Part shown: positions 17,582 to 25,933 of the stretch, in pieces | Layout of the letters: each line of letters begins with the position of its first letter | How positions within the stretch are numbered: position 1 is the first letter of the stretch | Assembly (NCBI GenBank): GCA_013041925.1 | Contig: JABDRB010000009.1 | Coordinates: forward strand, 62,001-126,000 | Direction of reading: 5' to 3' | Length of the DNA stretch: 64,000 nucleotides | Source of the DNA: Akkermansiaceae bacterium | GTDB lineage: Bacteria; Verrucomicrobiota; Verrucomicrobiia; Verrucomicrobiales; Akkermansiaceae | Position numbers and translations under genes: made by a program | The notes under the pieces: generated by a model | Told to the model about the DNA's origin: nothing | What the model saw: only the letters and a program-made list of their open reading frames with translations | Databases searched by the model: none

Positions 17582-19101
17582 GGATGGATGGGTTTGGTGT
17601 CGGAGTTGTAGATCTTCCAGAAGTCCTGGCCTTGATGATGGGTAAACTCAAACGGGGTATGACCGTCATTGAGTATGACGGACTGTTGTTTCAGGAGTTT
17701 CCTGAGTGTCTTTAATTTAACCGCATATTCAGGATTTGCAGCTAGATTGTTGATTTCCATCGGGTCATTGATCAGATCAAAAAGCTGGGTATGCCTTTGA
17801 TCGTTAACGCAGTATTCGATTAGCTTATATTGGTTGTCGCGGACGGAGCGCTGCCACGACATAAACGCGAAATAAAGATGCTCCCGGTGTGTGGCATCGG
17901 CATGGTTGATGACCTTGTTGAGGCTCTTAAACTGTACCGTTTCCGGAGTTTTTAACCCAGCCTTTTCACACAAGGTGGGATAGATGTCATACATATAGCA
18001 AAGCTGCTTACGCACTTGGCCGGCAGTGATGCCAGGGCCTGAAATAATCAGTGGGACATGGACGGAATGATCATAGACATTCTGTTTCCCGATCAACCCG
18101 TGTCGACCGACGGCGAGACCATTATCGGAAGAGAAAACGATCACCGTATTCTGGAGTTTTCCATTTTTTCCCAGCGACTCGAGGATCCGTCCGATCTGTG
18201 CGTCCGTATGGGTAATGGTTGCGTAATAATCGGCGATATGTTTCTGGACGATGGCTTTGGTGCGCGGGAACGGAGCTAGCTTTTCGTCACGGATTTTGAG
18301 CATGCCGTTATCAAAGGGATGGATGGGCATAAATGATTCCGGCAAGGGGATATTTTTGTCATCATACCTATCGCGGAATTCCTGCGGTGACTGCCTCGGG
18401 TCATGCGGTGTCTGGAACGCGACATAGGCGAAAAACGGCTGGCTGTTGTTTTTCTGGCCTTCGAGGAAGCGGATGCATGCATCGGCATAGATCTCGGCAG
18501 AATGTTTGCCAGTATGCAGAACGCATTTTTCCGGCGAGTAGTCATTGCTTGGCGAGTAGGAAAACAGGGGCATCTTGTATTGGCTACGGGTCATCCCTTT
18601 AAACAGAATTTTGTCCCCGGTGCTGAAGGATCGGTTAAAGTGTCCCTCGATCCCTGGTTCGTTTTTACCCGTCGCAAAGGTGACATAGCCGTTTTCACGA
18701 AAAACTTGAGGCATCGTCTTGTACTTGTCAGATATCTCAAACCCCCACATGCCTTGGTTTTCAAGGTTCCACAATGTCCGCCCACTCAACAGCGATGCCC
18801 GTGATGGAGAACATACCGCGGGCGAAGAACCTCCCATGATGTATGCATTGGTAAAAGCCACACCAGACCGAACGAGGCGATCGATGTGGGGCGTTTCAAT
18901 CCATGGGTTGCCTAGGGCATTGATCGTGTCGGCACGCTGGTCATCCGTAAACAAAAACAATACATTGGGGCGTTCATTGACTGGCGTGGCGGCCTCGCCC
19001 TGAGCCATCGGATTGTCGGCAGGGGAAGAATAACTGCACGGCATGGTGGTCAGCATCGCGAACAGGGGAAGAAGGATGAAGCGGTGAGGATGCGTATTCA
19101 T
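17578..19101 (-). CDS. Secreted type I sulfatase (formylglycine-dependent)
   Basis: A 507-residue sulfatase (S1 family). After a signal peptide comes the metal-binding segment VLFLFTDDQRADT, then the maturation motif C-S-P-S-R in SSPAVCSPSRASLLSGR, where Cys is converted to formylglycine by FGE. Later metal ligands occur in FSSDNGLAVGRHGLIGK. A C-terminal subdomain ends in a LFDLINDPMEINNLA motif common to polysaccharide sulfatases of this phylum. Expected activity is removal of sulfate esters from a sulfated glycan. It is the first gene of a three-gene operon and has a promoter with TTGACG whose -10 box ends 6 nt before the ATG. Confidence 0.92.
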   Translation of the reverse strand: MNTHPHRFILLPLFAMLTTMPCSYSSPADNPMAQGEAATPVNERPNVLFLFTDDQRADTINALGNPWIETPHIDRLVRSGVAFTNAYIMGGSSPAVCSPSRASLLSGRTLWNLENQGMWGFEISDKYKTMPQVFRENGYVTFATGKNEPGIEGHFNRSFSTGDKILFKGMTRSQYKMPLFSYSPSNDYSPEKCVLHTGKHSAEIYADACIRFLEGQKNNSQPFFAYVAFQTPHDPRQSPQEFRDRYDDKNIPLPESFMPIHPFDNGMLKIRDEKLAPFPRTKAIVQKHIADYYATITHTDAQIGRILESLGKNGKLQNTVIVFSSDNGLAVGRHGLIGKQNVYDHSVHVPLIISGPGITAGQVRKQLCYMYDIYPTLCEKAGLKTPETVQFKSLNKVINHADATHREHLYFAFMSWQRSVRDNQYKLIEYCVNDQRHTQLFDLINDPMEINNLAANPEYAVKLKTLRKLLKQQSVILNDGHTPFEFTHHQGQDFWKIYNSDTKPIHP

Positions 19102-19107
19102 GATGTC

Positions 19108-19136
19108 ATTTTTTGAGGTAGCCTGCGCCGCGTCAA
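19108..19136 (-). promoter_or_regulatory. Candidate promoter for the sulfatase operon
   Basis: On the minus strand TTGACG (19136-19131), a 17-nt spacer, AAAAAT (19113-19108), then 6 nt to the ATG at 19101. No Shine-Dalgarno sequence. Probably gives a leaderless message. Confidence 0.55.
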
Positions 19137-19281
19137 ATACGGATTTGCCATCTGATTGGGTGGGTATACTTTATGTCATGCCCGAGCCATGTTGTATGAG
19201 ATAAAAAGCGTATTACAATTTGGTATTTTAAATTTCACGTTTCGCGTTCGCCCGTCTGAGTCTATTTCCCCCCATGATGCC

Positions 19282-19455
19282 ATGATGACCTATCCGGTTA
19301 CCTGTCCGACCTGTTTTGAGACCTTTGAGATTGCCATCCCCCCGGTGGCAGAGATGCCGGCGGAGTATGATTATGACTGCGAGGTGTGCTGCCGACCGAT
19401 GTTGATCATTCTCAATTCTCCAGAGGACATCTACGCTCAGTCGTTGGCTGATTGA
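19282..19455 (+). CDS. CPxCG-like cysteine-rich small protein
   Basis: A 57-residue protein with two cysteine pairs, CPTCFE and CEVCCRP, arranged as a small zinc ribbon around an acidic middle. It matches the CPxCG-motif cysteine-rich proteins common in Gram-negative bacteria, whose function is unknown. The frame is open further upstream to 19156, but that extension is basic and non-conserved in appearance, so MMTYPVTCPTC is the likely N-terminus. ATG 19285 is equally possible. Confidence 0.75.
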   Translation: MMTYPVTCPTCFETFEIAIPPVAEMPAEYDYDCEVCCRPMLIILNSPEDIYAQSLAD

Positions 19456-19523
19456 CGGGTCAAGGCATGGATCCGTTGGTCGTAAGGGTCCCATCGGCCA
19501 TCGATTCTCTGGAGGTGGTGGAA

Positions 19524-20360
19524 TCAGCGGGTGAGGTGGATGCCGTCTTTATTGATGGTGATTTTACGTTTGCGAAAGAGGGCACCGGTCGCTTTTTTAA
19601 AGGATTTTTTGCTTACGCCGAGAGCCTCATAGATATCATCGGCTGGGCTGGAATCGCAGAGGTGCCAATGCCCGCCGCGTTGCTGGAGCTCAGATTCAAT
19701 GCGGGATTCCAGATCGTCAATCCCCGCTCGGCCGGGCGCATGGAGGGAGAGGTCAATTTTCCCATCGTCGCGTACTTGGGTGATAAACCCTTGAAGTTGC
19801 TCGCCGGGGGCAGGTCGGTGGAATACCTGATTGGCAAAGAGGACGCCGCTGTGCTTGCCATTGATGATGGCTTTGTAGCCGAGGTCGGTTTTGGCATAGA
19901 CCATGAGGTCGACCTGTTGTCCAGGCGCATAGTCCGGGTCGTCATTGCTGAAGTGTCGGTTGAGCCGTCGGCTGGCAACGATGCGGTCGCTTTCGGCGTC
20001 GACATAGACAAAAACAACATACGACTTACCGACGTCGAGTCGGATTTTTTGTTCGCGGAATGGGACAAAGAGGTCCTTGGCGAGGCCCCAATCCATAAAG
20101 GATCCAATGGGGGTGCTGGCGATACATTCCAAGCTGGCAAACTCACCGGGCATCGCCTTCGGGTGTTTCATGGTCGCGATCGGACGATCCTCGGAGTCGC
20201 AGTAAATAAAGACGTCCACCGAGTCGCCGACGTTGACGGTGCCGATGGTTTCGTTGCGCGGGAGAAGGATTTCACCGAGGTCGCCGCCGGAGTCGAGAAA
20301 GAGACCGGGTGAGCTTTCCCGCAGGATCGTGAGTTGTGCGCGTTGTCCGATGTGTGCCAT
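19524..20360 (-). CDS. cvfB: CvfB/YitL-type S1 RNA-binding protein
   Basis: A 278-residue RNA-binding protein of the CvfB (virulence factor B / YitL) family: three consecutive S1-like OB folds and a C-terminal winged helix. Characteristic segments are EILLPRNETIG at the end of the first domain, SFMDWGLAKDLFVPFREQ in the second, and the C-terminal DIYEALGVSKKSFKKATG that opens the winged helix. Family members bind RNA and affect expression of diverse genes after transcription. It is a single gene, convergent with the CPxCG gene and divergent from yecH. Confidence 0.9.
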   Translation of the reverse strand: MAHIGQRAQLTILRESSPGLFLDSGGDLGEILLPRNETIGTVNVGDSVDVFIYCDSEDRPIATMKHPKAMPGEFASLECIASTPIGSFMDWGLAKDLFVPFREQKIRLDVGKSYVVFVYVDAESDRIVASRRLNRHFSNDDPDYAPGQQVDLMVYAKTDLGYKAIINGKHSGVLFANQVFHRPAPGEQLQGFITQVRDDGKIDLSLHAPGRAGIDDLESRIESELQQRGGHWHLCDSSPADDIYEALGVSKKSFKKATGALFRKRKITINKDGIHLTR

Positions 20361-20464
20361 GGTGGCGACGATAGGCTCTCACTTTTAAAGTCCAAATACC
20401 AAATCGATCTATTTGTGGGTGACGATGTGCGGAGGATTCGACAGGATGAGGCGAGTGATAGCGG

Positions 20465-20492
20465 TGGTCAGCTGGGAAAACGAGGGTATAGT
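20465..20492 (+). promoter_or_regulatory. Candidate promoter for yecH
   Basis: TGGTCA (20465-20470), a 16-nt spacer and TATAGT (20487-20492), followed after 8 nt by the ATG at 20501. The -10 box matches consensus at five of six positions and no Shine-Dalgarno sequence is present. Confidence 0.5.
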
Positions 20493-20500
20493 GGGCAGAT

Positions 20501-20740
20501 ATGGAACAAGCACACGTACACGATATTATGCAGATGATGATGGAGAGCGGTAAGGTTTACACGCGCGAGAGCCTGAAGAAGGACATCATTGAGAAGTTTG
20601 GGATCACCACAACGTTTCACAGTTGCTCGGAGAGTATGATGTCCGCGGGGGACGCGGTGACCTTTCTCGAAGGTCGGGGGAAATTTATCCCGAGCGAGGA
20701 GGGGTTTTACACGGACGAGAGTAAGAAGTGCAGCCACTAG
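20501..20740 (+). CDS. yecH: YecH-family metal-binding protein
   Basis: A 79-residue protein matching the YecH (DUF2492) family. Family features visible are HVHDIMQMMMESGKVYTRES at the N-terminus, a central FHSCSESMMSA segment, and FLEGRGKFIPSEEGFYTD near the end. Cys and His residues (HVH, HSC, KKCSH) could bind a metal. The biological role is unknown. It is convergent with the Fur-family gene, with 50 nt between them. A leaderless start at 20501 is likely. Confidence 0.85.
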   Translation: MEQAHVHDIMQMMMESGKVYTRESLKKDIIEKFGITTTFHSCSESMMSAGDAVTFLEGRGKFIPSEEGFYTDESKKCSH

Positions 20741-20790
20741 GTTGTTACGATGCTTGCCACGACGCGGCGCGCTTTTTTACTAAGTGGGCG

Positions 20791-21222
20791 CTACGTGGTG
20801 GTGCAGGCTGGGCAGGTGCCAAAGAACTCGAGTTCGTGGTAGAGGTTTTGATAGCCGGTGGTGAACTGGATTTCTTTTTCGAGTTCATGCACTGGGCAGG
20901 GCGCGTTGATCGGCTCGATGCTGCCACATTCTGTGCAGATCAAGTAGTCGCGGTGCTGGCCGGGGATGAGCAGGGCAAAGTAGGCCGCGCGTTCGTGTAG
21001 CCCGAGACGGCGCAAGATCCCCTTATCGGCCAGCCGCTGGAGAAGCCGGAAGATGGTGGCTTTATCACATTGGTTGGTTAGCCGTGGGGAGTCGGCGAGC
21101 TCGGTGATGGTCATGGGTCGGTCACCTTCTAAGAGGGTGGCGAGTAACTCTTCGAGTGCTTTGGTGCGGCGCAGTCCCTCGGTTCGGCAGCGGGCGATGA
21201 GGATGTTGAGGTCGTTGGGCAT
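20791..21222 (-). CDS. Fur-family transcriptional regulator
   Basis: A 143-residue metal-responsive repressor. An N-terminal winged helix (LRRTKALEELLATLL ... TNQCDKATIFRLLQRLADKG) is followed by the dimerisation domain, with the structural zinc site CTECGSIEP / CPACTTT. Fur, Zur and PerR cannot be separated by eye. The HExH-type regulatory ligands are only partly evident (YLICTECG, LYHELEFFG). It starts 18 nt after ruvB on the same strand, so it is probably the last gene of an ACT-ruvB-fur operon. Its target genes are not apparent in the window. Confidence 0.9.
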   Translation of the reverse strand: MPNDLNILIARCRTEGLRRTKALEELLATLLEGDRPMTITELADSPRLTNQCDKATIFRLLQRLADKGILRRLGLHERAAYFALLIPGQHRDYLICTECGSIEPINAPCPVHELEKEIQFTTGYQNLYHELEFFGTCPACTTT

Positions 21223-21240
21223 GAGGCAATGGTCGTGGGC

Positions 21241-22257
21241 TTACAGCAGTCCGGGTTGCTGGGGGTCGGGTGTTGCGCCGATTTTGGTGTAGGCGGCGGG
21301 TAGGGCGACGCGGCCGCGCGGGGTGCGTTTGAGAAACCCCTGCATGATGAGAAAGGGTTCGTGGACTTCTTCGAGGGTGGATGCGTCCTCACCGATGGCG
21401 ACGGCGAGGGTGGAGAGGCCAACCGGGCCACCATTAAATTTGTAGATGGCGGCTTCGAGGATGCGTTTATCCATTTCATCGAGGCCGTCGTTATCGATTT
21501 CGATCATGGCGAGTGCGTCGTGGGCGATGGCGGCGGTGATCGTGCCATCGGCGCGGACTTGGGCAAAATCGCGCACCCAGCGCAGGAGGTTATTGGTGAT
21601 ACGTGGGGTGCCGCGCGAGCGTGAGGCAATTTCGCTGGCGCCCTCATCCTGGATCGCGACTCCGAGCAATTTGGCTGAGCGTTTGATGATATGAGCGAGT
21701 TGGTCGGCGGTGTAGTAGTCGAGTCGATTCACCAGTCCGAACCGTGAGCGCAAGGGGGCGGTGAGCATGCCAGAGCGGGTGGTGGCACCCACGAGGGTGA
21801 ATTTAGGGAGGTTCAGTTGGATGGATCGGGCGGACGGTCCGGAGTCGATAATGATATCGAGTCGGTAATCCTCCATCGCGGGGTAGAGGTATTCCTCGAT
21901 GGCGGGGTGGAGGCGGTGGATCTCGTCAATAAAGAGGATGTCACCTTTTTGGATGTTGGTGAGGATGCCGGCGAGGTCACCGGCTTTTTCGATTTGCGGG
22001 CCGGAGGTGGTGTGGAGGTTGGTGCCCGTGGCATTGGCAATGATATTGGCGAGTGTGGTTTTCCCGAGTCCAGGGGGGCCGGATAGCAGCACGTGTTCGA
22101 GCACATCGTCCCGCATTTGTGCGGCTTCGACCATGAGCATGAGTCGCTCGGTGACTTTTTCCTGACCGTGGAACTCCTCAAATCCAGGTGGCCGCAATGA
22201 TTGGTCAAATGCTTGATCAGGCGACTCGTTGGTTGGTTGGTATAAGGATTCGGGCAT
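21241..22257 (-). CDS. ruvB: Holliday junction branch-migration ATPase RuvB
   Basis: A 338-residue AAA+ motor that drives Holliday junction branch migration with RuvA. Visible motifs: [12 protein letters not shown], Walker [13 protein letters not shown], Walker [10 protein letters not shown], sensor [10 protein letters not shown] and a C-terminal winged helix with [12 protein letters not shown]. The ATG at 22257 begins [10 protein letters not shown]. The much longer frame beginning at 22611 overlaps the ACT gene in another frame and encodes Pro/Ser-rich sequence, so it is rejected. ruvA and ruvC are not adjacent. It lies 28 nt after the ACT gene and 18 nt before the Fur-family gene. Confidence 0.97.
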   Translation of the reverse strand: MPESLYQPTNESPDQAFDQSLRPPGFEEFHGQEKVTERLMLMVEAAQMRDDVLEHVLLSGPPGLGKTTLANIIANATGTNLHTTSGPQIEKAGDLAGILTNIQKGDILFIDEIHRLHPAIEEYLYPAMEDYRLDIIIDSGPSARSIQLNLPKFTLVGATTRSGMLTAPLRSRFGLVNRLDYYTADQLAHIIKRSAKLLGVAIQDEGASEIASRSRGTPRITNNLLRWVRDFAQVRADGTITAAIAHDALAMIEIDNDGLDEMDKRILEAAIYKFNGGPVGLSTLAVAIGEDASTLEEVHEPFLIMQGFLKRTPRGRVALPAAYTKIGATPDPQQPGLL

Positions 22258-22285
22258 GGGCGTCGAGAAGTCGATGGGGGGGAGA

Positions 22286-22744
22286 TTAGCGGATGAGGTC
22301 TTCTTCGTAAAAGACGCGGAAGCCGGCACGGTGCAGCACGGACGTGCCGAACTGGGTGTCTTCGAGGTGCATGGCCATGAGGTTTTTTCCTTTGGGGCGC
22401 GCCATGAGGGAGTAGGCAAAATCGACGTTGGTTTCGGCGGCGCGCAGGGTATCGAGTGCGAGTGCGAGGCCTTGCCCAGATTCATTGAGTGCGATGACGG
22501 CAATTTCTGAGGTGGTGTGCGGGATCCCTTTTTCCATGAAGATGCGCATGGCGGTATCGGGGTCGGAGAGGACCAAGCGGGCGATGGCGGCGTCGCGTGA
22601 GTCTTGCACACTGAGGCCGATCACCTCGATATGGGCGGAGCTCAGCAGGCGGACCAGCGAACTGAGTGCGCCGGATCGGTTTTTGAGCATCACAGAAAAC
22701 TGGATGGGCAGCGTGCCATTGGGTTTGATTTCACAGTCGGGCAT
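22286..22744 (-). CDS. ACT-domain protein (two ACT-like halves)
   Basis: A 152-residue cytosolic protein with an N-terminal ACT domain ([20 protein letters not shown] ... [17 protein letters not shown]) and a second ACT-like half ([21 protein letters not shown]). ACT domains bind amino acids or other small ligands, so it is likely a free-standing sensor or subunit for an amino-acid-related enzyme. The upstream 12-bp palindrome GGATTATAATCC (about 22776-22787) contains TATAAT on both strands and may be part of its promoter. It heads the operon containing ruvB and the Fur-family gene. Confidence 0.85.
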   Translation of the reverse strand: MPDCEIKPNGTLPIQFSVMLKNRSGALSSLVRLLSSAHIEVIGLSVQDSRDAAIARLVLSDPDTAMRIFMEKGIPHTTSEIAVIALNESGQGLALALDTLRAAETNVDFAYSLMARPKGKNLMAMHLEDTQFGTSVLHRAGFRVFYEEDLIR

Positions 22745-22821
22745 AGGACTGCGGTATTAAACCATAGTTAGGCGGGGATTATAATCCTAAAATGAGCTGA
22801 TTTTACGTGTGATGGGCGAGA

Positions 22822-24084
22822 TTAGAGTTCTTTGATAAAAACATTCCGCCAGCGGATCTCTCCGCCATGGGTCTGAAGTTGGATGGGGCCACGTTCGAAG
22901 ATGGGTTTTTTGCGATCAAAATAATTTTCCATGACGGCCGCATCGACGACCATTTCTCCGTTGAGGTGGACGGTCACCTTGTTTCCGACCATGATGATGC
23001 GCATGCTGTTCCACTCGCCAAAGGGTTTGTCCATGAGTTTGGATGGGTTTTTCCCAAGGGCTCCCTTGCTGTTGTTCCAAAGCCCCCCTGATCCTTTATC
23101 GGCGCCGTGTTTCCATTTGCCACCCTCTTTGGTGGTGTCCCAAATTTGCACCTGTGGCACGCCGCGCAGGTAGATACCGCTGTCGGCCTTGGCTACGGTT
23201 TTGTATTCGAGTCGGAGTTCGAAGTCGGCATAGTCTTTGTTGGTGGTCAGGTAGAGGCCTTGACCGTCGTTGACGAGAATGCCATTTTTGACACTCCAGT
23301 GTTGGTTGATATTTTTGCGGGTTGCTTGTTTATGGGCATCGAATGCTTCGGGTTTCATTTTCCAAAGCGTGCGTGGGTCCTGGGTGGCGTGGCCAAACCA
23401 GCCATTGAGGTCTTTACCGTTGAATAAAGCCGTGAAGCCTGCGGGTGGTGAGTTGAGTGCTCCAGTGGTGGGGCCTGCAAGCTCGGTAATTTTCATGCCG
23501 CGGAACTGGACGGGGTCGCCATGCCCGCAAAAAGCGATGTGACCGGAGTGGCGAGTGACGCCGAGGTGTTTGGGGAATTTTTCAGCTAGCACGTCGAGGT
23601 TGGCCTCATTGATGATGGTGCCATTGAGTTCGACGGTGACGTTACGGTCGATCACGGTGATGGTTTCCTTATTCCATTTGCCGACAGGTTTGAGGAAACC
23701 TTTTTGGGCGGCTTTCAGGGTGTAGAGGCCGCCGTGGAATTGGTAGTCTTTGAGGTCGGCATACTTCGGGTGGGTATCGTCGAGGACCTGAACTTCGATG
23801 CCGGTGTATGCGGGGTTACCTGATCCGGGGTAATGAATGCCAATACCATTATTGCCGCCGGGTGGGAGTTTGAATTCGAACTCGAAAATATAGTTGGAGT
23901 AGGTCTTCTCTGTGATCAGATTTTTCCCCTTGGGGCTGCAGATGATGGCGCCGTCTTTGACCTCGTAGCCAGATCCTTTCCAGCCGGTGAGGTCTTTGCC
24001 ATTGAAAAGAGAGACCGGTGCAGAGGCCGATACCAAGGAGGAGGAGAGGGCGGTCAGGGTGAGGAGTGTGAGTGTGCGTTTCAT
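22822..24084 (-). CDS. Secreted protein with two tandem DUF1080 (3-keto-disaccharide hydrolase-type) domains
   Basis: A 420-residue exported protein. The signal peptide (residues 1-22) is followed by two DUF1080 jelly-roll domains. The first begins SLFNGKDLTGWKGSG and runs to about residue 205; the second begins ALFNGKDLNGWFGHA and runs to the end (VFIKEL). Shared features include NNGIGIHYPGSG versus DSGIYLRGVPQV and FRGMKITEL versus RWRNVFIKEL. Characterised members of the DUF1080 family cleave 3-keto-glycosides made by Gfo/Idh-type oxidoreductases. Two oxidoreductase genes lie about 2 kb away. No binding or catalytic residue can be assigned by eye. Confidence 0.85.
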   Translation of the reverse strand: MKRTLTLLTLTALSSSLVSASAPVSLFNGKDLTGWKGSGYEVKDGAIICSPKGKNLITEKTYSNYIFEFEFKLPPGGNNGIGIHYPGSGNPAYTGIEVQVLDDTHPKYADLKDYQFHGGLYTLKAAQKGFLKPVGKWNKETITVIDRNVTVELNGTIINEANLDVLAEKFPKHLGVTRHSGHIAFCGHGDPVQFRGMKITELAGPTTGALNSPPAGFTALFNGKDLNGWFGHATQDPRTLWKMKPEAFDAHKQATRKNINQHWSVKNGILVNDGQGLYLTTNKDYADFELRLEYKTVAKADSGIYLRGVPQVQIWDTTKEGGKWKHGADKGSGGLWNNSKGALGKNPSKLMDKPFGEWNSMRIIMVGNKVTVHLNGEMVVDAAVMENYFDRKKPIFERGPIQLQTHGGEIRWRNVFIKEL

Positions 24085-24135
24085 CTTGGGATGGGCGAGG
24101 GGTGATCCGTTGGCGAGTGATACGTGGCTGATCGT

Positions 24136-24182
24136 GCGGATATTTCCGCCTTATTTCCGCCTAAGTGGATATAAGGAGGCGG
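24136..24182. repeat. Cluster of direct and inverted repeats upstream of sdaA
   Basis: A hairpin GCGGA-TATT-TCCGC (24136-24149), a direct repeat ATTTCCGCC at 24142-24150 and 24153-24161 (11 bp apart), and AGGCGG (24177-24182) complementary to CCGCCT at 24157-24162. It lies between the divergent DUF1080 and sdaA genes and could be an operator array. Confidence 0.5.
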
Positions 24183-24271
24183 ATCGACGGAGGCAAGCGG
24201 GGAATGGGGGGGAGGGGGTGGTGCCGTGCCTCGATACCTGTGGGTCATCGATCGGAGGTATCGGAATTAGG

Positions 24272-24300
24272 ATGTCATCCATGTGGATTCGTGCCATATT
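24272..24300 (+). promoter_or_regulatory. Candidate promoter for sdaA
   Basis: ATGTCA (24272-24277), a 17-nt spacer, CATATT (24295-24300), then 5 nt to the ATG at 24306. Both boxes match consensus at four of six positions, so support is moderate. Confidence 0.4.
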
Positions 24301-24305
24301 TGGGC

Positions 24306-25910
24306 ATGAGCCTGCCACCCAGTATATTTAATGACGTTCTTGGTCCCGTGATGCGGGGGCCGAGCAGTTCTCACAGCGCGGCGGCCAACCGGATTGCGCG
24401 GATTGCACGTAACCTTGTGGGTGAACGTGTGTGTCAGTTGATTGCTAATTATGACCCCAACGGGTCACTGGTGACAACCCATAAGGACCAAGGAACGGAT
24501 TTGGGTCTCTATAGTGGTATTCTTGGCTGGCAGCCTGATGATGCCAGGCTGCCCACCTATCCGCAGGCGCTGGCACAAGCGGGGATTGAGGTGGTGGTGA
24601 ATTATGTTTCCTATGATGCACCGCATCCGAATTACTACCGCCTCGAGCTGATCGGGGAAAGCGGCAGCGCTTACCACATCGATGCGACCTCGACGGGTGG
24701 CGGGATGATTGAGCTGCAATCCATCGACGGCGTGCCATTCGGTGGCGTGGGTGATCTGCACACGACGGTCTACTGGATGGATCATCGGCCAGATGCGGGT
24801 GTGTATGAAGGGACACGTATTCATGCGGGTGCTGAGATGTCCCGTTGGCTCCCCGGTAGTGATGGTGGCGGACTGCTGAGGTTTGACTCCCGTGAAATCC
24901 CTCCAGCAGATGAGGTGGAAAAACTCGGGCAGGCTCTCGGTTCCACACGTCATCGAGTTTTGCATGCCGTCCTGCCGATCCTCTCGCGGAAGGACCTATC
25001 GGTTCCTTTTACACGCTGTGGTGAAATGCAGCAGCACCCTGAATTTTTGGACCGTCCACTTTGGGAAAGTGCCGCCAGTTATGAAGCGGCGCGGGGTGGT
25101 ATTTCACCGGATGAGGTGCTTGATCGGATGAAATCTCTCGCTGAGATCATGTCGGATGCGGTGGCTGACGGCTTAAAAGGAACCGAGTATGGCGACCGGA
25201 TTCTTCCGGCGCAAAGCCCTGGATTTACGCAGGCCGAAAATGAAGGTCGACTGATCCCGGCGGACATCAACAACCGGATCATCCGTTATGTCTCCGCGTT
25301 GATGGAGATGAAGTCATCCATGGGGGTGATTGTGGCGGCTCCCACGGCGGGGTCCTGTGGCGCGATGCCGGGGGCGGTTCTTGCTGTGGCCGATGCCTTG
25401 GGTGTGGATGAAGATGAACGCGCACGCGCGCTTCTCATTGCCGGCCTCATCGGTGTGTTTATCACCCGTGATGCCAGCTTTGCCGCAGAAGAAGGTGGCT
25501 GTATGGCCGAGTGTGGATCAGGGTCATCGATGGCCGCCGCGGCGATTGTCCACCTCGCCGGCGGTAGCACCGAGAAACAACTGGCCGCCGCGTCGATGGC
25601 GCTGCAAAATTGTTTTGGCCTAGTCTGTGACCCGATCGCTAACCGTGTGGAGGCTCCCTGTTTGGGTAAAAATGTGATGGCGGCGACCAATGCGCTATCC
25701 TGTGCCAACATGGCATTGGCAGATTACCAGCACCTCATCCCGTTTGACGAAGTGGTGGTCGCGATGAATAAAGTGGCACACCAGATTCCGCGCGAATTGA
25801 GATGCACCAACCTCGGCGGACTCTCCATCACCCCGACCGCGGATAAAATTGCGCAGCGTTTAGCTGGCGGTGGTTGTGGGTGCAGTTCGTCTGCCGAATC
25901 CTGTGGATAA
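24306..25910 (+). CDS. sdaA: Iron-sulfur L-serine ammonia-lyase (single chain)
   Basis: A 534-residue L-serine deaminase that converts L-serine to pyruvate and ammonia using a labile [4Fe-4S] cluster. The beta domain with MRGPSSSHSAA is at the N-terminus. The alpha domain carries cluster Cys residues in GSCGAMPGAVL, AECGSGSSMAAA and LVCDPIANRVEAPCLGKN. It ends with a Cys-containing tail (GGCGCSSSAESCG). The family also includes versions longer than the usual 455 residues of E. coli SdaA; here an extra segment of about 80 residues lies in the N-terminal half. ATG 24306 is chosen over a 47-codon upstream extension that is Gly/Arg-rich and unconserved in appearance. Confidence 0.92.
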   Translation: MSLPPSIFNDVLGPVMRGPSSSHSAAANRIARIARNLVGERVCQLIANYDPNGSLVTTHKDQGTDLGLYSGILGWQPDDARLPTYPQALAQAGIEVVVNYVSYDAPHPNYYRLELIGESGSAYHIDATSTGGGMIELQSIDGVPFGGVGDLHTTVYWMDHRPDAGVYEGTRIHAGAEMSRWLPGSDGGGLLRFDSREIPPADEVEKLGQALGSTRHRVLHAVLPILSRKDLSVPFTRCGEMQQHPEFLDRPLWESAASYEAARGGISPDEVLDRMKSLAEIMSDAVADGLKGTEYGDRILPAQSPGFTQAENEGRLIPADINNRIIRYVSALMEMKSSMGVIVAAPTAGSCGAMPGAVLAVADALGVDEDERARALLIAGLIGVFITRDASFAAEEGGCMAECGSGSSMAAAAIVHLAGGSTEKQLAAASMALQNCFGLVCDPIANRVEAPCLGKNVMAATNALSCANMALADYQHLIPFDEVVVAMNKVAHQIPRELRCTNLGGLSITPTADKIAQRLAGGGCGCSSSAESCG

Positions 25911-25933
25911 CGGTCGTCTCGCCAGCCGCCTTG

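Noticed and set aside
19452-20312. Long plus-strand frame of 286 codons opposite cvfB
   Set aside because: cvfB on the minus strand has clear S1 and winged-helix sequence; the antisense frame has none.
22258-22611. N-terminal extension of ruvB
   Set aside because: Overlaps the ACT gene in a different frame and encodes Pro/Ser-rich sequence unlike RuvB.
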